From Clostridium cuniculi (GTDB lineage Bacteria; Bacillota; Clostridia; Clostridiales; Clostridiaceae): a stretch of 64,000 nucleotides of DNA. The translations under genes were made by a program, and so were the position numbers. Positions within the stretch are counted from its first letter, which is position 1, and every line of letters starts with the position of its first letter. The stretch lies in the NCBI RefSeq assembly GCF_004353185.1, contig NZ_SMUS01000005.1, positions 98,251 to 162,250 of the forward strand, in the 5' to 3' direction. Below are positions 18,965-28,520 of this stretch, piece after piece. A model generated the notes under the pieces. The model saw nothing but the letters and a program-made list of their open reading frames with translations. It did no database searches and was not told the DNA's origin.

Positions 18965-19933
18965 TTAAAATTGTTTCTTAATTTCTTCTTTATCTATTGT
19001 GCTATTTATTGCTAAAGCTAATTTTATTCTTGCTTTTTGTCCTGGAAGGGTATCTCCAAAAATCACACCTAGATCTTTAAGCATCTTCCCTCCACCTTCA
19101 TAGCCATAAGATTCATGAACTCTTCCTTCAAAACATCTAGAAACTACAACTACAGGTATTCCTTTATTTAAGGCTGATTTTATGCCATCTACCATTTTAG
19201 GCGGAACATTTCCTCTTCCTAATGCTTCAATAACTATTCCACCATAACCTTTCTCTATTACAAAATCAATAAACGAAGAATCCATATCTGCAACACATTT
19301 TATTAATGCAACATCCCTTTTTATTTCTTCTACATCATATTTTTCAGTATTTTTAGTTTCTCTATAAAACATTACTTTATTATTATCAACTATTCCAATA
19401 GGTCCAAAATTAGGTGTTCTAAAGGCATTTAACGCCATAGAGTTTGCCTTTGTTACTTCTGATGCTGAATTCAATTCACCATTAAAGCAAACAAGCACTC
19501 CTCTTTTCTTTGCATCATCTGAAATAGCAGTACAAATTGATGCTGCTAAGTTTGATGGTCCATCATAGCCTAATTCTGATCCACTTCTCATAGCTCCAGT
19601 AATTACAACTGGCTTTTCACTTTTTATAGTTAAATCTAAAAGATATGCAGTTTCTTCTAAAGTATCAGTTCCATGAGTTATTACAACTCCATCAATATCA
19701 TTTCTATCTAATAAGTCTTTAGTAAATTTGCTTAATTCTAACATAGTTTTAAAAGTCATATGTGGTGATGGAAGGCTTGAAAAGCTATAGGATTCTATAT
19801 CTGCGAATTCCTCTATTCCTGTAACCATTGACATTATCTCTTCTCCAGTCAAACTTGGTACAGCAGCCTTTATTCTTTCATCCACCTTCATTGATATTGT
19901 TCCACCATTAAATACTACTGCTATTTTCTTCAT
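18965..19933 (-). CDS. L-asparaginase
   Basis: A 322-residue cytosolic (type I-like) asparaginase that hydrolyses asparagine to aspartate and ammonia. The first catalytic threonine is in FNGGTISM at the N terminus, the second in THGTDTLEETAYL (~85-97), with the GAMRSGSELGYDGPSNL loop after it. I start at 19933, where GGAGG lies 6 bp upstream; the frame stays open to 20047 through the end of a repeat element, but that extension has no good site and no family match. No signal peptide. Its upstream DNA is the repeat element at 19991-20220, which may carry or disrupt the promoter. Confidence 0.93.
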   Translation of the reverse strand: MKKIAVVFNGGTISMKVDERIKAAVPSLTGEEIMSMVTGIEEFADIESYSFSSLPSPHMTFKTMLELSKFTKDLLDRNDIDGVVITHGTDTLEETAYLLDLTIKSEKPVVITGAMRSGSELGYDGPSNLAASICTAISDDAKKRGVLVCFNGELNSASEVTKANSMALNAFRTPNFGPIGIVDNNKVMFYRETKNTEKYDVEEIKRDVALIKCVADMDSSFIDFVIEKGYGGIVIEALGRGNVPPKMVDGIKSALNKGIPVVVVSRCFEGRVHESYGYEGGGKMLKDLGVIFGDTLPGQKARIKLALAINSTIDKEEIKKQF

Positions 19934-19990
19934 TTTTTCCTCCAGTTTTTTAAATTCTTCATCTACTATCGCAATATAACTAAATTGTTC

Positions 19991-20220
19991 GTTACGTGGA
20001 AGCGAAAAAATGAAATATTTATTTTCCAGTAACCGTGAAATTTTCACCTAGAATTTATATAATTGATTGCGTAAAGTTTGCTAAAGTTTTTAAACTCGCT
20101 ATTCGCTCAAACAGTAAAAACTTCTTTACGCAACTTTACTCCATCAATTATTAAATTCTACGGCTTAATTTCAATGGTCCTTCCAAATTAATATTTCATT
20201 TTTTCTTTTTTTCACGTAAC
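19991..20220. repeat. Palindromic element type 1, copy A (about 230 bp)
   Basis: An imperfect long palindrome. The left end GTTACGTGGAAGCGAAAAAA is matched in inverse by the right end (minus strand GTTACGTGAAAAAAAG, then AAAAAATGAAATATTAATTT). Inner matching blocks are TAGAATTTA-TAATTGAT on both arms, and GTAAAGTTTGC against GTAAAGTTGCG. The apex is an AAGTTTTTA/TAAAAACTT hairpin near 20080-20130. A second copy in inverse orientation is at 42107-42325. No protein is encoded, so it resembles a MITE or other non-autonomous element. It begins 58 bp before the asparaginase start. Confidence 0.85.
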
Positions 20221-20413
20221 TACCTATAGCATAACACCTTGCAGTTAATGTCTTTTGCTACATGTTATATGACAAGTCGTTAACTAAAAGTATTTTAACC
20301 TGGATAAAACAAAACTTTTTAAATTAAAAGATAATTATTCTATCAAAATAATTTATAGCACAGAACATTAACTTTATGAGTATTTCTTTTTTTAATTGCA
20401 GACCTAATCTTTA
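20221..20413. other. AT-rich spacer between two repeat elements
   Basis: I see no gene, promoter pair or stable hairpin here. The matching spacer in the mirror locus is shorter (about 70 bp) and unrelated except for a GTTAC-type edge. Confidence 0.4.
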
Positions 20414-20570
20414 AAGCTAGTGATAGAGAAAAATTAATGATATAACCGGAAGAAAGTATTATATAATAAGCTTTAGCTAATTTTATGGAAATAATAATAT
20501 AAATTCTTAGCGAAATTATATGACTTAATGGAGGTTATATCATTAATTTTCGGCATCACGGCATTAACGC
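20414..20570. repeat. Palindromic element type 2, copy A (about 157 bp)
   Basis: Ends are inverted matches: GTGATAGAGAAAAATTAATG at the left and minus-strand GTGATGCCGAAAATTAATG at the right, each followed by ATATAACC. A longer copy (about 234 bp) in inverse orientation is at 41803-42036; this copy lacks most of the middle. Its AGAATTT and GCGTTAA-type inner words are shared with type 1, so the two types look related. Confidence 0.8.
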
Positions 20571-20595
20571 TTTAGTTCGCAATATTTTTCAGTTT

Positions 20596-20678
20596 GATTA
20601 TTGGCAGGTCGACATTTCCTGCATCTCTGTTTACTGAAATCTTCAGCGTATGAGGAGCCCTTTCTCACCTCAATAATC
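20596..20678 (-). ncRNA. Candidate structured RNA with cloverleaf fold
   Basis: GATTATT (20596-20602) pairs perfectly with AATAATC (20672-20678). Inside are three perfect hairpins: GCAGG/CCTGC (20604-20608 with 20618-20622), CTGAA/TTCAG (20634-20638 with 20642-20646) and GAGG/CCTC (20652-20655 with 20668-20671). It is clearly GC-richer than its surroundings. A near-consensus minus-strand promoter lies just upstream (20699-20727), so I assign the minus strand, but the fold works in either direction. It is not a normal tRNA: no GTTCGANNC T-loop and no proper anticodon loop. Function unknown. Confidence 0.35.
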
Positions 20679-20698
20679 ATTGTTATTTACATATACAT

Positions 20699-20727
20699 AT
20701 TATACATTTTGAAAAAAATTATATCAA
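20699..20727 (-). promoter_or_regulatory. Putative promoter of the cloverleaf RNA
   Basis: TTGATA (20722-20727), 17-bp spacer, TATAAT (20699-20704) on the minus strand, immediately after the stop codon of the 20733-21137 gene and ~20 bp before the cloverleaf. The next minus-strand gene start is ~770 bp away, beyond two repeats. Confidence 0.5.
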
Positions 20728-20732
20728 ATAAA

Positions 20733-21137
20733 TTATTTTTTTCCTTTAATATCAATTAACTTACCACTATAAATTCTGTTCTCTATCTTCTTATCAGTTA
20801 TTGGGTACATTGTTGTTACATAGATATACTGATTTTCCTTATCTACTTCAACTCCTAAAAGCAAATTAGTATAAACTCTCTTAATAAATTCTACAGCAGT
20901 CTGTCCCCCTTCATTTTTATAAATACCAATATAGTCGGGTTCTTCTAATATTTTTTTCATCCACTCAAGAATGCCATCTCTAGTCCTTCTATCTAACTGC
21001 CTACCATGCCTCTTTATAATATGCTTAAGCACTCCTGGGGATGCATATATTACTCCAGTAAACTCTATACCTAACTCATTGGCTACTTTTTGCCTTAAAT
21101 ATCCTACTCTTTTATAGGTACAAAATCTGCTTTCCAT
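20733..21137 (-). CDS. PBECR3-like (RelE/barnase-like fold) domain protein, function unknown
   Basis: A 134-residue basic protein. The core reads GVIYASPGVLKHIIKRHG, then DGILEWMKKILEEPDYIGIY, TAVEFIKRV, LLLGVEVDKENQYIYVTTMYP and RIYSGKL. This helix-strand pattern with a conserved HxxKRH-type start matches, from memory, the PBECR3 group (phage-associated barnase/EndoU/colicin E5/RelE-like) that occurs as a stand-alone chromosomal gene in many clostridia. The ATG at 21137 has GAGGG 5 bp upstream; a GTG at 21152 is possible. It has its own short unit between spoIVA and the repeat patch. No antitoxin-like partner is next to it, so a toxin role is not indicated. Confidence 0.6.
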   Translation of the reverse strand: MESRFCTYKRVGYLRQKVANELGIEFTGVIYASPGVLKHIIKRHGRQLDRRTRDGILEWMKKILEEPDYIGIYKNEGGQTAVEFIKRVYTNLLLGVEVDKENQYIYVTTMYPITDKKIENRIYSGKLIDIKGKK

Positions 21138-21259
21138 ACTATCCCTCTTCACTATAATATATTAAGCATAATACTATCTGCTTAATATATTCTATTCAGA
21201 TAATAATGTACTCTACACTAAAATATGAAAAAAATTAGTTTTTTAACTTATTTATAACA

Positions 21260-21298
21260 TAAAAATAACCTACCACTAATTATCTTAGTAGTAGGTTA
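21260..21298 (-). terminator. Terminator of spoIVA
   Basis: A 13-bp stem, 21285-21297 with 21267-21279 (AACCTACTACTAA against TTAGTGGTAGGTT on the minus strand), then ATTTTTATG. It lies 10 bp after the spoIVA stop codon. Confidence 0.88.
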
Positions 21299-21306
21299 TG
21301 TTTATG

Positions 21307-22785
21307 TTATAGAATTATACAAATCAACCCGCCATTTCCTTCGTTAATAATCTTTTGAAGAGTCTTTTGAATTTTCACTTGAACATCTTCTGGCATCTTA
21401 TATAATTTATTTTGTAATCCCTCTTTAACTAACACTTCTAAAGACTTACCAAACATATTACTTTGCCATAATGATACCGGGTCTTTATCAAATTGTTCCA
21501 TAAGAGCATTAACTAACTCTTCACTTTCTTTTTCTGATCCCATTATCGGACTAATTTCAGTTTTAATATCTGCCTTAATGAAATGTAATGATGGAGCACT
21601 AGCCTTTAGTTTAACTCCAAACTTAGTTCCTTGTTTAACTATTTCAGGCTCTTCAAATTTCATTTCACTTAATTGAGGTGCAACAAGACCATATCCTGTT
21701 TCCCTAACATCAACTAAAGCATCCTTAATCTTATCATATTCACGTTTTGCGATATTTAAATCTTTCATAAGAGCTATTAAATCGCTCTCACTTTCAATTT
21801 CAGAATCGCAATTTTCACTAAGTACTTTATAAAAAATAGTTTCACTTGGTTTAAGTAATATTCTTGCAGTCCCTTCACCAAGATTTATTTCACTTAAATC
21901 TGATGCACTTAAATTTTCATTTTCTTTGGCTTCACTAAAGGCTGGTTTTATGTCTCTTATTTTATCTACACTTTGACACATTCCCTTAACAATCTTAAAA
22001 AATTCTTTTTTCAACCAATGTTCTGGCTCTAAGTTTTCAACCCAAATAGGCATGTCTATATTTATTTCTTTCACAGGGAATTCCTTAAGTACATGCTTAA
22101 ATAAATTCTCAATATCTTTTTCTGTCATATTATAAACATCCATAACCTGAACTTCTACATCATACTTTTTCTCTAGCTCACTCTTTAATGCATCTGTTTC
22201 AGGAGAGTTTATGTTTTTGGTATTAAGTACAACTATGAAAGGTTTATTAATTGCTTTAAGCTCTTCTACTACCCTTTCTTCAGCCTCTAAGTATTCCTCT
22301 CTATCTATCCCTGTAATGCTACCATCAGTAGTTACTAAAAGTCCAACAGTTGAATGATCTGTTATAACCTTTCTTGTCCCTATTTCAGCAGCATCTTCAA
22401 ATGGTATTTCATATTCATACCATGGAGTATTAACCATCTTAGGTTCTTCATCTTCTAAATATCCTAAAGCCCCCTTAACTATATACCCCACACAATCTAC
22501 CATTCTAACCTTTAATTTAATATCCTCATCAATAGTTATTTCTACAGCCTCATTTGGAACGAATTTAGGTTCCGTAGTATGGATAGTTTTACCTGATCCA
22601 CTTTGTGGCAATTCATCCTTAGCTCTTTCCTTTTTATAAGCATTATCAATCTTTGGTATAACCATAAGGTCCATAAATTTTTTAATAAATGTAGACTTTC
22701 CAGTTCTAACTGGTCCAACAACACCTAAGTATATGTCACCTTGAGTCCTTTCTGCAATATCCTTATATATATTGAAATCGCCCAT
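21307..22785 (-). CDS. spoIVA: Stage IV sporulation protein A (coat morphogenetic ATPase)
   Basis: A 492-residue ATPase that polymerises on the outer forespore membrane as the base of the spore coat, recruited by SpoVM. It begins MGDFNIYKDIAERTQGDIYL; Walker A GPVRTGKSTF is at ~23-32, with a degenerate Walker B region around MVDCVGYIVKGALGY. The C-terminal third includes LWQSNMFGKSLEVLVKEG and ends GLICIIL, as in other SpoIVA proteins. Length is exactly that of the family. It is a single-gene unit; a sigma-E-like promoter candidate lies upstream. Confidence 0.97.
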   Translation of the reverse strand: MGDFNIYKDIAERTQGDIYLGVVGPVRTGKSTFIKKFMDLMVIPKIDNAYKKERAKDELPQSGSGKTIHTTEPKFVPNEAVEITIDEDIKLKVRMVDCVGYIVKGALGYLEDEEPKMVNTPWYEYEIPFEDAAEIGTRKVITDHSTVGLLVTTDGSITGIDREEYLEAEERVVEELKAINKPFIVVLNTKNINSPETDALKSELEKKYDVEVQVMDVYNMTEKDIENLFKHVLKEFPVKEINIDMPIWVENLEPEHWLKKEFFKIVKGMCQSVDKIRDIKPAFSEAKENENLSASDLSEINLGEGTARILLKPSETIFYKVLSENCDSEIESESDLIALMKDLNIAKREYDKIKDALVDVRETGYGLVAPQLSEMKFEEPEIVKQGTKFGVKLKASAPSLHFIKADIKTEISPIMGSEKESEELVNALMEQFDKDPVSLWQSNMFGKSLEVLVKEGLQNKLYKMPEDVQVKIQKTLQKIINEGNGGLICIIL

Positions 22786-22838
22786 AAGTACACCCTCCTA
22801 TTTATTTTTAACACTATATATATATTCCTAATCCAAAA

Positions 22839-22866
22839 AAAGTATACTATTTTTTAAACTTTATTC
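22839..22866 (-). promoter_or_regulatory. Possible sigma-E promoter of spoIVA; rest of upstream gap
   Basis: Minus-strand GAATA (-35-like, 22862-22866) and GTATACTTT (-10-like, 22839-22847) with a 14-bp spacer, about 55 bp before the start. It fits sigma-E spacing but the -10 differs from CATACAAT. Further out, 22921-22940 holds an 8-bp inverted repeat TTAAGTAT/ATACTTAA. Nothing else is seen up to 23073. Confidence 0.35.
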
Positions 22867-23076
22867 CTTTAAATCAAAATTTTAATTTTTAGGATTCTTG
22901 TACTAAAGTTAACTTTCTTCTTAAGTATCTATATACTTAACAATATGTTACAATCTAACTATTTATGATGTACTTTTAAATTTTATTTTTACATAATACA
23001 ATATTATTTTTATTACTATCTTAATCTACTAGTAAAGCTAAGTAAAAATCCCATTACACCTAATAAATTCTAATAA

Positions 23077-23112
23077 AAAAGGTGAAATTACAGTTTTGTA
23101 ATTTCACCTTTT
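23077..23112 (-). terminator. Terminator of gpsA
   Basis: A perfect 12-bp stem, GGTGAAATTACA (23081-23092) with TGTAATTTCACC (23097-23108), 4-nt loop, flanked by A and T runs. It starts directly after the gpsA stop codon. Confidence 0.95.
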
Positions 23113-23114
23113 TA

Positions 23115-24107
23115 TTAATAGTTTTCAGCTTTTTTATCTCTTTCTAATAGCTCACCAACCATTTTCTTTGCATCTTTACCTTCAAAAAGAACTTTATAAA
23201 GAGCATCTGTTATTGGCATTTCAACATTTAACTTTTCTTTTAAATTATAAAATGCATAACAAGCTTTTATTCCTTCAACAACCATTCCTACTTCTTCTAC
23301 TGCTTCTTCTCTAGTTTTACCAGTTCCTATTAAGTAACCAGCTCTTCTATTTCTTGAATGCATACTAGTACAAGTAACTATTAAATCTCCCATACCAGTA
23401 AGACCTAAGAATGTTTCAATTTTTCCACCAAGCTTAGTACCTATTCTTACTATCTCAGCCATACCTCTTGTCATTAATGCCGCCTTTGTATTATCTCCAT
23501 AACCTAAACCATCACATATACCAGCAGCAAGAGCTATAATATTCTTAACAGCTCCTCCAACTTCAACTCCAACTAAATCATCATTAGTATATACCCTAAA
23601 TGTTTTAGTCATAAATAAATCTTGAACTTCTTCAGCTACTTTCATATTTCTAGCTGAAGTAAGTACAGTGGTTGGAATATTAAATGCAACCTCTTCTGCA
23701 TGACTTGGACCAGATAATACTACAACAGGGTTTGCAACCTCTTCTTCAATAACTTCAACTAAAGTTTTATTAGTACCTTCTTCAATTCCCTTTGCAATGC
23801 AAATTACAGGTATTGTTTCATCTATTAATCCTTTAAGGCTTCTAGAAGCACTTCTTATTACATGGGATGGAACAGCTAATACTACATAATCACTATCTAC
23901 AATAGCTTCTTCCAAAGTATTATAAGCCGTAACATTTTTAGGCACATCTAATCCCTTAATAAACTTATCATTTCGTCTGTTTATATTAATATCCTCTACA
24001 ACAGTGTTATCTCTATCGTATACCGCTACTGTATTTCCTTTGTTTGCTAATAAAATAGCTAAAGAAATCCCGAAACTTCCTCCGCCTAAAAAAGTCACTT
24101 TACTCAT
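23115..24107 (-). CDS. gpsA: Glycerol-3-phosphate dehydrogenase [NAD(P)+]
   Basis: A 330-residue enzyme reducing dihydroxyacetone phosphate to sn-glycerol 3-phosphate for phospholipid synthesis. Rossmann motif [14 protein letters not shown] at the N terminus, VVLAVPSH (~72), [20 protein letters not shown] (~135-144), catalytic Lys in [20 protein letters not shown] (~183), and [11 protein letters not shown]. It follows der by 2 bp and shares the DUF512-der-gpsA unit, as in many Firmicutes. Complete and normal in length. Confidence 0.97.
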   Translation of the reverse strand: MSKVTFLGGGSFGISLAILLANKGNTVAVYDRDNTVVEDININRRNDKFIKGLDVPKNVTAYNTLEEAIVDSDYVVLAVPSHVIRSASRSLKGLIDETIPVICIAKGIEEGTNKTLVEVIEEEVANPVVVLSGPSHAEEVAFNIPTTVLTSARNMKVAEEVQDLFMTKTFRVYTNDDLVGVEVGGAVKNIIALAAGICDGLGYGDNTKAALMTRGMAEIVRIGTKLGGKIETFLGLTGMGDLIVTCTSMHSRNRRAGYLIGTGKTREEAVEEVGMVVEGIKACYAFYNLKEKLNVEMPITDALYKVLFEGKDAKKMVGELLERDKKAENY

Positions 24108-24109
24108 AA

Positions 24110-25429
24110 TTAACTATCCTTTCTCTCCCTATATTCTATTTGTATTCCAGTTCCACTGAAATCAAAATTATCCCTTAATTGATTCTCTAAATATCTTTCA
24201 TATGAGAAATGTCTTGCATTTACATCATTAACAAAGAATACAAACTTTGGTGGTTTTGTAGCTACTTGAGTAGCATAATATATCTTTAATCTCTTTAATG
24301 CTACAACTGGCGGCTCTTTCATTAATATAGCTTTACTAATAACATCATTTAATACACCAGTTCCAACTCTCTTATCATAATTATCATAACACTCTTTAGC
24401 AACTTCAAGAACCTTATGCGCTCTTTGTCCTGTTAATGCTGATATAAATAAGAACTTAGCATACTTTATAAACTTAAGTTTGCTTTGTAAATCTTTCTTA
24501 TAGTTATCCATTGTCTTATCATCTTTTTCAATAAGATCCCACTTATTAACTATAACCATTATAGCTTTATTTAACTCATGAGCAAATCCTATAATCTTTT
24601 CATCTTGCTCTGTTACACCTTCTGTTGCATCTATCATCAATATACAAACGTCAGCTCTTTCAACTGCAGCAAGTGTTCTAATAACTGAATATCTTTCAAT
24701 TTCTTCTTTAACTTTGCTCTTTCTTCTAAGACCTGCAGTATCAATTAAAGTAAACTTTCCAAGTTCATTTTCAATTTTACTATCTATAGCATCTCTTGTA
24801 GTACCAGCTATATCAGATACTATTAGTCTATCCTCACCTAATAATCTATTTATTAATGATGACTTACCTACATTAGGCTTACCTATCATAGCAATTTTTA
24901 TGTCTTCTTCTTCTTCATCTTTACTTCCAATAGAATTAAAGTGAGATACTACCATATCAAGCATATCTCCAAGACCTTTTCCTTGACCTGCTGATATAGC
25001 AACTGGATCACCTATACCTAAATTATAGAATTCCCAAGCATTTTCTTCATCCTTTAAGTTATCAATTTTATTAACAACTAATACAACTGGTTTTTTAGAT
25101 TTTCTAAGCATTGTAGCAACTTCATTATCAGCTGCTGTTAAACCTTCCTTACCATCAACTACAAACATTATAACGTCAGCAGTTTCTATAGCGATATTTG
25201 CTTGTCTTCTCATTTGTTTAACTATTATATCTTGATTTTCTGGTTCTATACCACCTGTATCAATCATAGTAAAAGTATGATTTAGCCATTCAGCTTCTGC
25301 ATATACTCTATCTCTTGTTACACCTGGTGTGTCTTGAACTATTGAAATTCTTTTTCCTGCTAATTTATTGAATAATGTAGACTTACCTACATTTGGTCTT
25401 CCAACTATAGCTACTATTGGTTTTGCCAT
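24110..25429 (-). CDS. der: Ribosome biogenesis GTPase Der (EngA)
   Basis: A 439-residue protein with two GTPase domains in tandem and a C-terminal KH-like domain, needed for 50S assembly. Domain 1: [14 protein letters not shown] (~9-22), [16 protein letters not shown]. Domain 2: [14 protein letters not shown] (~182-195), DTAGLRR, NKWD. I use the ATG at 25429, which overlaps the DUF512 stop (TAATG) and has AGGAGG upstream; a reading from 25450 would add seven residues. Complete. Confidence 0.97.
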   Translation of the reverse strand: MAKPIVAIVGRPNVGKSTLFNKLAGKRISIVQDTPGVTRDRVYAEAEWLNHTFTMIDTGGIEPENQDIIVKQMRRQANIAIETADVIMFVVDGKEGLTAADNEVATMLRKSKKPVVLVVNKIDNLKDEENAWEFYNLGIGDPVAISAGQGKGLGDMLDMVVSHFNSIGSKDEEEEDIKIAMIGKPNVGKSSLINRLLGEDRLIVSDIAGTTRDAIDSKIENELGKFTLIDTAGLRRKSKVKEEIERYSVIRTLAAVERADVCILMIDATEGVTEQDEKIIGFAHELNKAIMVIVNKWDLIEKDDKTMDNYKKDLQSKLKFIKYAKFLFISALTGQRAHKVLEVAKECYDNYDKRVGTGVLNDVISKAILMKEPPVVALKRLKIYYATQVATKPPKFVFFVNDVNARHFSYERYLENQLRDNFDFSGTGIQIEYRERKDS

Positions 25430-26775
25430 TATTCTTCTTCCTCCTGACACGCATCATTTATTATGCTTACTATATCTTCTCCTGTATGATCACATACAAG
25501 AACCTTAACACCTAATTCTCTTTCTATATCATCTATCTTTGTATCATCTAACATAATATATTCAGCCGGCCCTAGCTCATATCCTTTTCTAAACATATTA
25601 TTAGGCATAATTAAGTACTCGCTATTAATCTTTCCTTTTAATTGTCCTATAATATCAGTTCCTGTAAGAAGTCCTGCAACAGTTATTGTTTCTCCAAAGA
25701 AATGATTAATAATTTTATATGTATCTATTTTAATATTAGGGTTAACTTTCATTAACTTTTTCATTCCATTACTTACTTCATCAAAAGCAAGTTGTCCTGT
25801 TGGAATTGAAAAAGTTCCTTTTATATTTTTATTTAAATCTTGAGCAGTATAGTTTATGGCTTCTCTAAAGCATCTAATCATACCTATTCCATCTTCTATT
25901 TGCTCATATCCATTATAAAAATCTTCTTCAGGCACATCTATACCTGAAACTAAATAAAACTCATCAGAAAATCTTACAAATGGGTCATTTATTTCTTCCA
26001 TAAACTTCTTTTGAAGCTCCATGACCATTTCTAATTCTTTTCTTGCTGATTCTTTATTAAATGTTTTTACTTGAACTAATCCTTCTCTATATTTAGTAAC
26101 TCCAATTGGTACCACTGCAATATTGGCAACTGATGGATATAATTCATATAATTCGGCAATAGTTCTTTTTAACTCTTCTCCATTATTAACTTCTGGTATA
26201 AGAACTATTTGACAATGCATTTCTATCCCTGCATCTGCAAGTTTTTTCATTCTTTCATATACTGACCCAGCAAATCTATTACCAAGCATTTTAACTCTTA
26301 AATCTGGATTTGTTGTATGCACTGAAATATTTATAGGGCTTATTCTATATCTTATAATTCTTTCTATATCCTCATCCTTCATATTTGTTAAAGTAACAAA
26401 ATTACCTTGTAGGAAGGAAAGACGTGAATCATCATCCTTAAAATAAAGTGTTTCTCTCATACCTTTTGGATTTTGATCTATAAAGCAAAACATACATTTA
26501 TTACTACATCTTTTCGCTTTATCCATAATACCGCCACCAAATTCAAGACCTAGTTCTTCTCCATAGTCTTTTTCTATTTCATAGTCCCAAATCTCTCCAT
26601 TCGGTTTTTGTATTTCTAATACTATTTCTTCATCGTTAGTTAAAAACCTGTAGTCTATAATATCAACTATCTTTTCTCCATTTACTGATAATAAAATATC
26701 ATTTTCTTCAATGCCGACTTCTTCAGCAATACTATCAGGCATTACACTTGTTATTACATTCTTCATAATGTCCAC
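25429..26775 (-). CDS. Radical-SAM DUF512 protein with N-terminal PDZ-like domain
   Basis: A 448-residue protein. The N terminus (~1-65) is PDZ-like: [27 protein letters not shown] cysteine cluster [11 protein letters not shown] (~88-98) has CxxxCxxC spacing like radical SAM enzymes, followed by [17 protein letters not shown]. The C-terminal DUF512 part contains TGQLAFDEV and [14 protein letters not shown]. The reaction is unknown. It is constantly next to der in clostridia, and a link to ribosome or membrane-lipid maturation is inference only. One-base overlap with der implies coupled translation. Confidence 0.9.
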   Translation of the reverse strand: MDIMKNVITSVMPDSIAEEVGIEENDILLSVNGEKIVDIIDYRFLTNDEEIVLEIQKPNGEIWDYEIEKDYGEELGLEFGGGIMDKAKRCSNKCMFCFIDQNPKGMRETLYFKDDDSRLSFLQGNFVTLTNMKDEDIERIIRYRISPINISVHTTNPDLRVKMLGNRFAGSVYERMKKLADAGIEMHCQIVLIPEVNNGEELKRTIAELYELYPSVANIAVVPIGVTKYREGLVQVKTFNKESARKELEMVMELQKKFMEEINDPFVRFSDEFYLVSGIDVPEEDFYNGYEQIEDGIGMIRCFREAINYTAQDLNKNIKGTFSIPTGQLAFDEVSNGMKKLMKVNPNIKIDTYKIINHFFGETITVAGLLTGTDIIGQLKGKINSEYLIMPNNMFRKGYELGPAEYIMLDDTKIDDIERELGVKVLVCDHTGEDIVSIINDACQEEEE

Positions 26776-26901
26776 TCCTATAATTACCTATCATCTCTAT
26801 GATATATTAACCTAATAATTTTATTCAGTCAACTAACAGTTAATTTAATTGCTGAAATTAAATTTTAAAATACCTATATATAATTTTTCAAATTATTAAA
26901 T

Positions 26902-26930
26902 AAAAAAAGAATATAGGTTACCCCATATCC
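26902..26930 (-). terminator. Terminator of the pst-phoU operon
   Basis: Minus-strand GGATATGG pairs with CCTATATTC around GGTAA (two wobble pairs) and is followed by TTTTTTTA. It starts 8 bp after the phoU stop codon. Confidence 0.8.
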
Positions 26931-26937
26931 TTTATTA

Positions 26938-27594
26938 TTACTCATTTAAGTCTACATAATCACCTTTGGCAGAAAAAATTATCCACTCACAAATATTTGT
27001 TACGTGATCTCCAACTCTTTCAAGGTATTTAGACGCAAATAATATTTGAGCTCCTTTGTTGATTATAGTCTCATCCTTTGCCATCTTCTTTAACATATCG
27101 TTAAATAATCCACGGTATAATATATCAACTTGATCATCCATCTTACATATCTCATAAGCTGCATCTACATCTCCTGCAACAAATGCTTCAATAGATTTAT
27201 TAATCATTTTTCTTAATATATCTACCATTTGCCAAATAGGTTCACATTCTTCACCTAATACATCTAGTTCAACTCTTTTAGCAATCTTACATATATCAAC
27301 TGCATAGTCAGCCATTCTCTCTAAATCTGTTACTATTTTAGAAGTTGTAAATACCTTTCTTAAATCCGTAGCAACTGGTGATTCCATAGCCATGAACTTT
27401 AAACATTGTTCTTCGATTTTTCTATTTAACTCATCAACTTTATCGTCATTTTCCATAACTTGCTTTACAAGTTGCATATCTTTATTTTTAAAAGCTTCTA
27501 TACTATTATATATTTGCTTTTCAACTAAACTCCCCATTTCAGCAAGTTCGGATCTTAATAACTTCATTCTCTTGTCTAAAAGATTTCTTGTCAT
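26938..27594 (-). CDS. phoU: Phosphate signalling complex protein PhoU
   Basis: A 218-residue all-helical protein with two PhoU repeats (~1-105 and ~106-218). Each repeat has a metal-binding E/D-rich helix: KVDELNRKIEEQCLKFMA and LERMADYAVDI in the first, QVDILYRGL and YLERVGDHVTNICEW in the second. PhoU represses PhoR signalling when phosphate is plentiful and tunes PstSCAB. I start at 27594, with GGGAGTGAG upstream; a longer reading to 27630 would overlap pstB. It is the last gene of the pst operon. Confidence 0.96.
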   Translation of the reverse strand: MTRNLLDKRMKLLRSELAEMGSLVEKQIYNSIEAFKNKDMQLVKQVMENDDKVDELNRKIEEQCLKFMAMESPVATDLRKVFTTSKIVTDLERMADYAVDICKIAKRVELDVLGEECEPIWQMVDILRKMINKSIEAFVAGDVDAAYEICKMDDQVDILYRGLFNDMLKKMAKDETIINKGAQILFASKYLERVGDHVTNICEWIIFSAKGDYVDLNE

Positions 27595-27622
27595 AATCTC
27601 ACTCCCTATCACAAATTGAATT

Positions 27623-28387
27623 TTATCCAAATCTTCCAGTTATATAATCCTCAGTTCTCTTATCCTTAGGTCTGTAGAAAATATCTTCTGTTTTACCATA
27701 TTCAACAACTTCTCCTGATAAGAAGAATGCAGTCTTATCAGCAATTCTTCCAGCTTGTTGCATATTATGAGTAACAATTACAACTGTATATTGCTTCTTT
27801 AATTGATCCATAAGTTCTTCCATTTTATTAGTTGAAATCGGATCTAATGCTGATGTAGGTTCATCCATTAAGATTATTTCTGGATATACAGCTATAGTTC
27901 TAGCTATACATAATCTTTGTTGTTGTCCTCCTGAAAGTCCTAAAGCAGATTTTTTTAATCTATCTTTAACTTCATCAAAAAGCGCAGCTCCTCTTAAGCT
28001 TTTTTCAACAATTTCATCTAAAGTCTTTTTATCTTTTATTCCATGTATTCTAGGTCCATAAGCTATATTATCATAGATTGACATAGGAAATGGATTCGGT
28101 TTTTGGAATACCATTCCAACTTTTTTTCTAAGGTCTATTTCATCATAGTCCTTATATATATCTTTCCCATCAATTAAAATTTCACCATTAATTTTAACAC
28201 CTTCAATTAAATCATTCATTCTATTTAAAGTTCTTAAAAATGTAGATTTCCCACATCCAGAAGGTCCTATTAACGCTGTAACTTTTTTTGATTCTATATC
28301 TAAATTAATATTCTTTAATGCTTTATTATCACCATAAAATAATTCTAAGTTTCTAACTTGAATTTCTGGCTTTATTATATTTGACAT
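27623..28387 (-). CDS. pstB: Phosphate ABC transporter ATPase PstB
   Basis: A 254-residue ABC ATPase powering phosphate import. Walker [15 protein letters not shown] (~42), Q-loop [15 protein letters not shown], signature [13 protein letters not shown] (~150), Walker [14 protein letters not shown], and switch His in VTHNM. It works with PstA and PstC at the inner membrane. Downstream phoU starts 28 bp later; upstream a 133-bp gap with a hairpin separates it from pstA. Confidence 0.97.
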   Translation of the reverse strand: MSNIIKPEIQVRNLELFYGDNKALKNINLDIESKKVTALIGPSGCGKSTFLRTLNRMNDLIEGVKINGEILIDGKDIYKDYDEIDLRKKVGMVFQKPNPFPMSIYDNIAYGPRIHGIKDKKTLDEIVEKSLRGAALFDEVKDRLKKSALGLSGGQQQRLCIARTIAVYPEIILMDEPTSALDPISTNKMEELMDQLKKQYTVVIVTHNMQQAGRIADKTAFFLSGEVVEYGKTEDIFYRPKDKRTEDYITGRFG

Positions 28388-28429
28388 ATTTACACCTCAA
28401 AATCCTATGATTTTCTTTAATCTATATAT

Positions 28430-28455
28430 GTAACTTCTTAGAATTAAGAAGCTAC
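28430..28455 (-). other. Hairpin in the pstA-pstB gap
   Basis: GTAACTTCTTA (28430-28440) pairs with TAAGAAGCTAC (28445-28455), 4-nt loop, one wobble. No T run follows, so it may act as an RNA processing or stability site inside the operon rather than as a terminator. Confidence 0.55.
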
Positions 28456-28520
28456 AAATTTAATGTATTACTTTAATACTATTCTAACATTTCATTTAAT
28501 ATTACTATAATTTATATTTT

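Noticed and set aside
19991..20570. Remnant of an insertion sequence with transposase
   Set aside because: No transposase-like frame in any phase; only palindromic repeats, so I list them as non-coding elements.
20596..20678. A tRNA gene
   Set aside because: The cloverleaf pairing is there but the T-loop GTTCGANNC, the anticodon-loop U33 and the usual two-base joint after the acceptor stem are absent on both strands.
22542..22724. 60-residue minus-strand frame within spoIVA
   Set aside because: Different frame inside a well-supported gene, without a start site.
22921..22940. Inverted repeat TTAAGTAT/ATACTTAA as an operator
   Set aside because: Eight-base AT-rich arms are expected by chance in such DNA, and it is ~135 bp from the nearest start.
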